NCBI GenBank assembly: GCA_036275695.1
Contig: DASUDI010000027.1
Span: 1 to 10,738 of the forward strand
DNA length: 10,738 nucleotides
Source: Damh-18 sp036275695
Lineage (GTDB): Bacteria; Patescibacteriota; Minisyncoccia; Phycocordibacterales; UBA918
Direction: 5' to 3'
Shown here: positions 5,469 through 10,738 of the stretch, piece after piece
Layout of the letters: the number at the start of each line of letters is the position of its first letter
Position numbering within the stretch: position 1 is the first letter of the stretch
Position numbers and translations under genes: made by a program
Notes under the pieces: generated by a model
What the model saw: only the letters and a program-made list of their open reading frames with translations
Told to the model about the DNA's origin: nothing
The model's database searches: none

Positions 5469-7403
5469 ATGCAACACCTTGAAGGACTCAACGAGGCACA
5501 AAAGAGCGCGGTACTCACCACCGAAGGTCCGTTACTTGTGCTTGCGGGCGCTGGTTCAGGGAAGACCCGTGTTATCACACATCGCATCATACATCTCATA
5601 CTCAATGGTGTCGCACCACACCACATCCTCGCGGTCACCTTTACCAACAAAGCAGCGAAGGAAATGCGCGAGCGTGTAACGCAACTCTTGGAGAGATATC
5701 CCGCCTCCCAACGTGCGGGTATAGATACCCACCCACTCATTACCACCTTCCACGCACTTGGCGTACGCATACTGAGGGAGCAACATGACGCACTCGGCCT
5801 GAGGAAACACTTCACCATTTACGATCGTAGCGATTCGCTTTCCGCGATAAAAAAAGCGCTCGAAAAGGCAAATTTCGATGCGAAGCAATTTGAGCCTCGA
5901 ACCATACTTTCGATTATTTCACGCGCGAAGGGTGACGCGCGAACGCAGATAGAATTTTCCGAGGAAGCGAAGTCTTATCCAGAAAAAGTCGCCGCGGAAA
6001 CATGGCGCCACTATGATGCCATTCTCAAAAGTGAGCACGCCCTCGACTTTGACGACCTTCTCGCTAAAACACTTCACCTTCTCAAAGGGCATCCACACAT
6101 ACTTACACACTATCAAGATCGTTTTCATTATGTGCACATAGATGAATATCAAGACACCAATCGGGTGCAGTTTGAAATAGCACGTCTCTTAGTAGGTGAA
6201 CGTGCAAATCTCTGCGTCGTCGGTGATGTCGATCAAAACATCTATTCATGGCGCGGCGCGGACATAAAAAATATTTTGCAATTTGAGAAACTCTATCCGC
6301 GAGCGCGTATCGTTATGCTTGAAGAAAATTATCGATCCACAAAAACCATCATCGCGGCGTCAAATGATATTATCGAAAAAAATGTAAACCGCCCCCTTAA
6401 GAATGTGTTTACAAACAATCACGACGGTGAGCCTATCTCGCTCTACGTGGCTATGAGCGGAAACGAAGAAGCGGAGCATATCGCGCTTACCATAAAAGAG
6501 CACATGCGAAATGGCGTCGCTCCAAGTGAAATAGCAATACTTTTCCGCACAAACTTTCAATCTCGAGTGCTCGAAGAAGCCTGCATCAATTATGGTGTTC
6601 CCTATCAAATGCTCGGCACTCGCTTCTTTGATCGAAAAGAAATAAAAGATATGCTTGCGTATCTCCGCCTCGCGTTTAATCCCGACAACACTACTGACCT
6701 TGCGCGCATCATCAATACACCCGCGCGTGGCATTGGAAAAATTACCGTACTTAAAATTGTGGAAGGGCAGGGTGATACACTCCCCAAAAAAACACTTGAA
6801 AAAGTTCACGCGTTTTATGCCATTATTCACAATATCCACGCATTCGCCACTTCACACCCCATACACGAAACACTTGCATACATCCTCACACAAAGCGGTC
6901 TTGATTCGCACTATAAAGAGAGTGGAGACGAGGGTCTTGAACGTCTCGAAAACGTACGTGAGCTCGTAACCTTGGGTACCAAGTATGCGGAATATGAACC
7001 AGAAGTTGCGATTGAGCATTTACTTGAGGACGCCGCTCTCGGAAGCGATCAAGATGAACTCAAAGACAAGGGCGAATTCGATGCGGTACGGCTCATGACC
7101 ATACACGCTTCAAAGGGTCTTGAATTTCCGTATGTATTTATTACTGGTCTTGAAGAGGGACTCTTTCCACATGAACGACTTGGCGACGAGCGCGTTGACG
7201 AAGAAGAAGAGCGTAGACTTTTCTATGTCGCACTCACAAGGGCACAGAAAAAAGTCTATCTTTCCCATGCGCACATACGCACTATTTTTGGAAGTCAGCG
7301 CGTGCAGGCACCCTCGTCATTTCTTTATGATCTCAAAACTGACTATCTTGAGCAGACAAATCCTACAGAATCAGGATATGAACGTACAGTCTACCTTGAT
7401 TAA
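5469..7403 (+). CDS. uvrD: UvrD/PcrA-type superfamily 1A DNA helicase
   Basis: A 644-residue ATP-dependent 3'-5' DNA helicase of the UvrD/PcrA/Rep group, which acts in nucleotide excision repair, mismatch repair and clearing proteins from DNA. Motifs occur in order: Q motif (LNEAQKSAV, 3-11... near the N terminus), Walker A AGAGSGKT (26-33), Ia TFTNKAAKEM, II DEYQDT (225-230), III GDVDQNIYSWRGAD (252-265), IV EENYRST (285-291), V HASKGLEF (546-553) and VI LFYVALTRA (584-592). It is roughly 80 residues shorter than typical UvrD or PcrA (about 720), ending soon after motif VI, so the C-terminal tail that includes the Tudor-like polymerase-binding domain appears to be missing. The ATPase core looks complete. 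It has its own promoter and is separated by 44 bases from rsmA, which has another. Rep or PcrA naming would be equally acceptable. Confidence 0.95.
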   Translation: MQHLEGLNEAQKSAVLTTEGPLLVLAGAGSGKTRVITHRIIHLILNGVAPHHILAVTFTNKAAKEMRERVTQLLERYPASQRAGIDTHPLITTFHALGVRILREQHDALGLRKHFTIYDRSDSLSAIKKALEKANFDAKQFEPRTILSIISRAKGDARTQIEFSEEAKSYPEKVAAETWRHYDAILKSEHALDFDDLLAKTLHLLKGHPHILTHYQDRFHYVHIDEYQDTNRVQFEIARLLVGERANLCVVGDVDQNIYSWRGADIKNILQFEKLYPRARIVMLEENYRSTKTIIAASNDIIEKNVNRPLKNVFTNNHDGEPISLYVAMSGNEEAEHIALTIKEHMRNGVAPSEIAILFRTNFQSRVLEEACINYGVPYQMLGTRFFDRKEIKDMLAYLRLAFNPDNTTDLARIINTPARGIGKITVLKIVEGQGDTLPKKTLEKVHAFYAIIHNIHAFATSHPIHETLAYILTQSGLDSHYKESGDEGLERLENVRELVTLGTKYAEYEPEVAIEHLLEDAALGSDQDELKDKGEFDAVRLMTIHASKGLEFPYVFITGLEEGLFPHERLGDERVDEEEERRLFYVALTRAQKKVYLSHAHIRTIFGSQRVQAPSSFLYDLKTDYLEQTNPTESGYERTVYLD

Positions 7404-7413
7404 GGTTCTACAT

Positions 7414-7441
7414 TTGCCTATCTCCCATCACATCGTATACT
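7414..7441 (+). promoter_or_regulatory. Promoter of rsmA, leaderless spacing
   Basis: TATACT (7436-7441) lies six bases before the ATG at 7448. A weak -35 candidate TTGCCT (7414-7419) is 16 bases upstream of it. The transcript should start at or beside the start codon, and no Shine-Dalgarno is visible. Confidence 0.55.
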
Positions 7442-7447
7442 TGCGGT

Positions 7448-8257
7448 ATGTCGCCACAACAGAGTCTCACTGCTAAAAAATCACTTGGGCAACACTTTCT
7501 CAATAATACTCATGTTCCGCGACTCATGGTCGAAGCGGGTAATGTGACCCGAGATGACATCGTCGTGGAAATTGGTCCAGGGACTGGTGTACTCACCCGC
7601 GCGCTACTCGCCACAGGCGCAACCGTCATCGCGCTCGAAGCAGATTCTCGGGCAATCTCACTGCTCCACGAAATGTTTCGTGATGAGATAACGGCTCAAA
7701 AACTAGTTATTTCACTCTGTGACGTACGCACACTCGACATTCGGACACTTGGGCTTCGCGCGGGTGGGTACAAAGTGGTCGCAAACATACCATATTATCT
7801 CTCGGGAATGCTTTTTAGGATATTTCTCGAGCATGAAACACATCCTTCAGACCTCGTATTTCTCGTACAAAAAGAGGTTGCGGAACGTATTGTTCGTGAC
7901 CCGAAGGAATCAATTCTTTCACTATCGGTAAAGGTTTTTGGCGAGCCACGCTATGTAAAAACCGTCGGTAAGGGTAATTTCACCCCACCACCAAAAATCG
8001 ATTCGGCAATTATCGCCGTTTCGCGCATACGCCATGATGTGGTGCAGCACGTTGGCGCGCGCTTCTTCTTTGAGACACTGCATGTGGGATTTAGGGCAAA
8101 ACGTAAGCAATTGTTGGGTAATTTGTGTGCGGTATACCCACGAGAAGCCCTAAGTACAATTTTTCATACACTTAATCTCGATCTCACGATTCGCGCTGAG
8201 GATGTATCGCTCGATGCATGGCTAACACTCTGCGCTGAACTACAAAAAATAAAATAG
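7448..8257 (+). CDS. rsmA: 16S rRNA (adenine-N6,N6)-dimethyltransferase RsmA (KsgA)
   Basis: A 269-residue protein, the normal length for RsmA/KsgA. This enzyme transfers four methyl groups from S-adenosylmethionine to two adjacent adenines in the helix 45 loop near the 3' end of 16S rRNA (A1518 and A1519 in E. coli), a late checkpoint in small-subunit assembly. Visible signatures are the N-terminal KKSLGQHFLNN (10-20), the SAM loop VEIGPGTGVLT (around 41-47), the acidic ribose contact IALEADSRA, the catalytic NIPYY (113-117) and the FTPPPKIDSAI segment. The C-terminal helical domain is present. All expected motifs are intact. It starts six bases after a -10 element, so the mRNA is probably leaderless, and is closed by the terminator at 8277-8307. 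Members of the family are universal; loss confers kasugamycin resistance in E. coli. Confidence 0.97.
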   Translation: MSPQQSLTAKKSLGQHFLNNTHVPRLMVEAGNVTRDDIVVEIGPGTGVLTRALLATGATVIALEADSRAISLLHEMFRDEITAQKLVISLCDVRTLDIRTLGLRAGGYKVVANIPYYLSGMLFRIFLEHETHPSDLVFLVQKEVAERIVRDPKESILSLSVKVFGEPRYVKTVGKGNFTPPPKIDSAIIAVSRIRHDVVQHVGARFFFETLHVGFRAKRKQLLGNLCAVYPREALSTIFHTLNLDLTIRAEDVSLDAWLTLCAELQKIK

Positions 8258-8276
8258 TAGGTATTTGAGCGGAAAA

Positions 8277-8307
8277 GCGCGTGTTTTCTTAAACACGCGC
8301 CTTTTTT
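8277..8307 (+). terminator. Intrinsic terminator after rsmA
   Basis: Arms 8277-8286 (GCGCGTGTTT) and 8291-8300 (AAACACGCGC) pair perfectly around TCTT. Six T follow at 8302-8307 after one C. It is 20 bases beyond the rsmA stop and separates that gene from the next operon. Confidence 0.88.
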
Positions 8308-8395
8308 CAACACTTAATCCACCTTATCTCAAATCTTAAGCCAGTATTTACACACACGTTTCTTAACACCTTACCCACACATTAATATACAACCT

Positions 8396-8404
8396 TGCTA
8401 TACT
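8396..8404 (+). promoter_or_regulatory. Extended -10 promoter of the envelope operon
   Basis: TGC followed by TATACT (8399-8404) is a good extended -10 element, 21 bases before the GTG start at 8426. The ATG right after the hexamer (8406) reads ATG AAG TAA and is not a gene start. The rest of the 8258-8425 gap holds the rsmA terminator and an AT-rich stretch with two imperfect TTAC[A/C]CACAC repeats (8348-8357, 8371-8380). Confidence 0.6.
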
Positions 8405-8425
8405 AATGAAGTAACAGACCTTATC

Positions 8426-9334
8426 GTGAAAGGGAGTATTCGCATAGGAGGAGCGCTGGTCGTGGGGATAGGTATCATCCTTGGTGCTTTGTATATGTCT
8501 AATCAATCACTCACCACAAATCCAACTCTAAGCGACACTTCTTTGGGCGCACCTGGTACAGGATTAACGCGCGATCCAATAGCTATACATGACACCGATA
8601 GTGACGGAATTGCAGACTGGGAAGAGACGCTTCAAGAAACCGTGTTTCGCTTTGCTCCCACCCCTACCTCCACTTCACTTTTTGCGCCGAGTGCTACTTA
8701 TACACCCCCCACCACTTTTACGGGTAAGTTTTCTGAAGCATTTTTGGCAGATTACCTTGATGGAAAAATGGCAGGACAGGATTTTAGTGACCCCGCATCA
8801 TTTGTAAATAGCGCAGTCCAATCCATAGACTCAAGCACGCGAAGTACCAAACACTCTCGAATTGAGCTACACATCGTTGATTCAAATACTGAAAATGTTT
8901 TTGCGTACGGTAATGGTGTTGTTGCCATCACTGACACCTACGCAAAGACCATAGAGCACCTTGAAAATGAGATGGTTATTCTCCAAAAAGCCATAGAAGG
9001 CACCGATGAAGAAAAATTGCGTGAACTTGGCCCTATCGTAGACGCATACGCGAACATCATACGCGACACGCTCGCACTACCAGTACCAGACATATTTGCA
9101 AACGCACACATAAACCTACTCAACGCGTATGAGGCGGTTTATACCGATATATACTCCATGCAGTTTGCCTTTTCTGACCCACTCCTCACACTCGCGCGAG
9201 TTCGTGTGTATGAAGACGATATGGCATCTTTCGGTTTTGCACTTAAAGAGATAAAAACGATACTTGACGCCCAAAATATCCTGTATACTAAGGAAGATCC
9301 TGGCTCAGCGTTTTACGTATTTGACACACTATGA
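8426..9334 (+). CDS. N-terminally anchored exported protein with one calcium-loop-like motif
   Basis: Function unknown. It is 302 residues from a GTG start, chosen because it lies just downstream of the -10 element and places a basic residue before the membrane segment. Residues 5-24 (IRIGGALVVGIGIILGALYM) form a signal anchor or signal peptide. A Thr/Pro/Ser-rich stretch follows, interrupted by DTDSDGIADWEE (56-67), which matches the DxDxDGxxDxxE calcium loop seen in thrombospondin type 3-like and dockerin-like repeats. Residues from about 105 to the end look folded and mainly helical, with no Cys. The stop overlaps the next start as ATGA, so the two are translationally coupled and probably act together. 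I recall similar pairs ahead of secretion- or pilus-like clusters in Parcubacteria, but this is memory, not a search result. Confidence 0.85.
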   Translation: MKGSIRIGGALVVGIGIILGALYMSNQSLTTNPTLSDTSLGAPGTGLTRDPIAIHDTDSDGIADWEETLQETVFRFAPTPTSTSLFAPSATYTPPTTFTGKFSEAFLADYLDGKMAGQDFSDPASFVNSAVQSIDSSTRSTKHSRIELHIVDSNTENVFAYGNGVVAITDTYAKTIEHLENEMVILQKAIEGTDEEKLRELGPIVDAYANIIRDTLALPVPDIFANAHINLLNAYEAVYTDIYSMQFAFSDPLLTLARVRVYEDDMASFGFALKEIKTILDAQNILYTKEDPGSAFYVFDTL

Positions 9335-10644
9335 TACACACCACCTCATCACGCATGCGTAATCTTGGAAAATACGTTGTATCGATTTTTATCATTGTGT
9401 CATTTATCACCGCGCCCGTGTACATTGCGCGGGAAGGGGTGCGCATACAGGAAGCACATGCGGTAGTCAAAGTATTTGACTTAAAAAATGATATTGCGAA
9501 CGCAATAATATCACTCGCAAGCAAAGCAACAGCATTCGCGACCGCCGCAATTGCAGGCTCAACTGGCGCATTAGTCACCAAGGAATACATTCTCGACCTT
9601 ATTGTGTGGCCACTCGTCAACACCATACTTGAGGGTATGCTTCAGAGCACCATCAACTGGATAAATTCTGGTTTCCAAGGGAAACCCATGTATATCACCA
9701 ATTTGGGTAGGTTTATGGGTGATATTGCGGATTACATCGCCGAGGACTTTCTCTTAGAGCACCTTAATTTCTTATGTTCTCCCTATACGCTCGATATCAA
9801 ACTTGCGCTCGAATTTTCTTACCTTAATCGCTATCGCGATTATGAAGTTCAGTGTCGGCTCAGTACTGCGGTAAAAAATCTTGAGGGATACCTCTCAGGC
9901 GACTTTATCAATAACGGTGGGTGGAATACCTGGTATGAAGTGGCGCTCATACCTGAAAATAACATCTACGGCGCACTTTTTGAAGCAGAGGCTGCTATGT
10001 ACAATCGCATTAATTTTACGCAAGGGAAATATACCGAATTACTTGACCGCGCCGGCAACTTCCTCGACCTTAAGAAATGTGACGATGCGGGAAAAAATTG
10101 CGAAACTATTACCCCTGGAAATGCTATCAACAACCAGCTCAATAAGGCGCTCGGCATGCCACAAGATCGCCTCACCATAGCCGACGAGATAGACGAAATT
10201 ATTTCTGGACTCTTTGTGCAACTTGTCAGCACCGTACTTGATCCAGGTGGAGGAGGTGTACGGGGACTCAATTCATCAAGTGGCCCTAACGGATCATACT
10301 TCGACAATCTCAATAATGCTCCAAAGCAATACATCCAGTATCCCGATATACCCACATACACTGACCCTACCGCACCCTCCGCAACCGTACCAAGCACACC
10401 CATTGACTATACGGAGTTATACCTCGATTTACTTGCGGAAGGTGAGGAAACAATTGCATTATGTGACGGGAAAAATATGCTATCGAGTATCCGCGCGTAT
10501 CTTGATGAAGAACTTGAGTTTATTACTTCTGAAACAGAGCGGATTCTTTCAGGAGAAATTACTGTAACCAGTAATGATACTGAATTTTATGATGAGAAAG
10601 TGCTTCCTGAAATTACTCGACAGGTTAATCGTGCTGATTGTTAG
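9331..10644 (+). CDS. Exported conserved protein, probably Patescibacteria-specific, envelope or secretion-linked
   Basis: Biochemical function unknown. Of 437 residues, the N terminus has a basic stretch (RMRNLGK), a hydrophobic helix (about 16-32) and EAHA ending at 44, which looks like a signal peptidase I site (AHA before VV). A mildly hydrophobic Ala-rich segment follows (58-80). The mature part has six Cys (149, 175, 250, 257, 378, 437), an even number that fits disulfide bonding outside the cytoplasm. Blocks including GYLSGDF, TPGNAINNQLNKALG (261-275) and LTIADEIDEIISGL (281-294) resemble a family I remember from Parcubacteria gene clusters with type IV secretion-like or pilus genes. 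A Gly-rich linker (306-321) and a Pro/Thr-rich stretch (337-358) precede a charged helical C-terminal part. Its ATG overlaps the upstream stop (ATGA); the next start lies two bases after its stop. Confidence 0.85.
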   Translation: MIHTTSSRMRNLGKYVVSIFIIVSFITAPVYIAREGVRIQEAHAVVKVFDLKNDIANAIISLASKATAFATAAIAGSTGALVTKEYILDLIVWPLVNTILEGMLQSTINWINSGFQGKPMYITNLGRFMGDIADYIAEDFLLEHLNFLCSPYTLDIKLALEFSYLNRYRDYEVQCRLSTAVKNLEGYLSGDFINNGGWNTWYEVALIPENNIYGALFEAEAAMYNRINFTQGKYTELLDRAGNFLDLKKCDDAGKNCETITPGNAINNQLNKALGMPQDRLTIADEIDEIISGLFVQLVSTVLDPGGGGVRGLNSSSGPNGSYFDNLNNAPKQYIQYPDIPTYTDPTAPSATVPSTPIDYTELYLDLLAEGEETIALCDGKNMLSSIRAYLDEELEFITSETERILSGEITVTSNDTEFYDEKVLPEITRQVNRADC

Positions 10645-10646
10645 AT

Positions 10647-10738
10647 ATGAAAGGCAAGCGACACATGGGTACATATATTCTCTCAATCATTGGGTTTGCG
10701 CTCTTTTTTATTCCTGTCCATTTTTCTCTACAAATAGG
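10647..10738 (+). CDS. Partial gene with N-terminal membrane or signal segment, truncated by the window end
   Basis: An open frame begins at ATG 10647, two bases after the previous stop, and runs to the window edge (30 codons, no stop). It starts MKGKRHMGTY, basic, followed by the hydrophobic run ILSIIGFALFFIPVHFSL, as in a signal peptide or first membrane helix. The ATG at 10665 (residue 7) is an alternative start, with AAAGG about ten bases upstream of it. Spacing and content suggest a third exported or membrane product of the same operon. The product cannot be named from this fragment. Confidence 0.6.
   Translation, partial: MKGKRHMGTYILSIIGFALFFIPVHFSLQI

Noticed and set aside
5450..5482. 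Ten-codon upstream frame overlapping the uvrD start
   Set aside because: Its ATG is one base after the -10 hexamer, so it would lie upstream of the transcription start and not be in the mRNA.
5441..5818. Extending the small minus-strand frame upstream to 5818 (187 codons)
   Set aside because: The upstream part lies antisense to the conserved helicase N terminus including Walker A, and its content (Ser, Cys, Met, Arg runs) looks like a shadow. Only the part inside the gap is worth considering.
9284..9289. TATACT inside the 3' end of the 8426 gene, 41 bases before the next start
   Set aside because: TG directly precedes the hexamer without the spacer base, the next start is translationally coupled by ATGA, and the spacing does not match other promoters here. 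An internal promoter cannot be excluded.
1..10738. tRNA, rRNA, CRISPR array, insertion sequence or defence genes
   Set aside because: I looked in the gaps on both strands and saw no cloverleaf pattern, no regularly spaced repeats, no transposase or integrase motifs and no nuclease or toxin-antitoxin pair.

Overview
The window reads as a chromosomal segment from a Patescibacteria (CPR) genome, most likely of the Parcubacteria group. This is inference. It rests on small, tightly packed genes, a M23/LysM protein of a kind common in that group, a LysM-linked first-ligand variant (HGYNGVD) that I recall from CPR proteins, and two neighbouring exported proteins that I recall only from Parcubacteria gene clusters. 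Standard genetic code fits: TGA ends the gene at 8426-9334 and glycine is written with GGN, so this is not a TGA-recoded lineage such as Gracilibacteria or SR1. GC content looks moderate, with many GCGC runs and a C/A-rich + strand.

Layout. Positions 1-84 hold a perfect 26-bp inverted repeat (bidirectional terminator type) and a promoter. A large single-pass membrane protein with a long disordered cytoplasmic arm follows (127-2106). Next come a DksA/TraR-like zinc-finger protein (2137-2499) and a ComM/YifB AAA+ ATPase (2502-4022), two bases apart and probably cotranscribed. A 17-bp hairpin (4029-4067) separates them from a convergent minus-strand gene for a membrane-anchored protein with two LysM domains and an M23 peptidase domain (4080-5120). 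The 348-base gap 5121-5468 holds a possible 61-codon minus-strand gene with its own terminator, and the uvrD promoter. Then come a UvrD/PcrA-type helicase (5469-7403) and the rRNA dimethyltransferase RsmA (7448-8257), closed by a clear intrinsic terminator (8277-8307).

After a promoter-bearing gap (8258-8425) a new operon starts: an N-terminally anchored protein with one calcium-loop-like motif (8426-9334), a 437-residue exported protein (9331-10644, start overlapping the previous stop by ATGA), and a third gene beginning with a hydrophobic segment and cut by the window edge (10647 onward). I read these three as part of an envelope or secretion-type module, without assigning a biochemical role.

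Functional threads: DNA processing (ComM, UvrD), translation and transcription housekeeping (RsmA, DksA-like) and cell envelope (M23 protein, 127-2106 protein, the last operon). Several genes have a TATACT-type -10 element six to seven bases before the start codon, which implies leaderless mRNAs. Others (127 and 2502) have clear Shine-Dalgarno sequences. I see no tRNA, rRNA, CRISPR array, insertion sequence or recognisable defence system.
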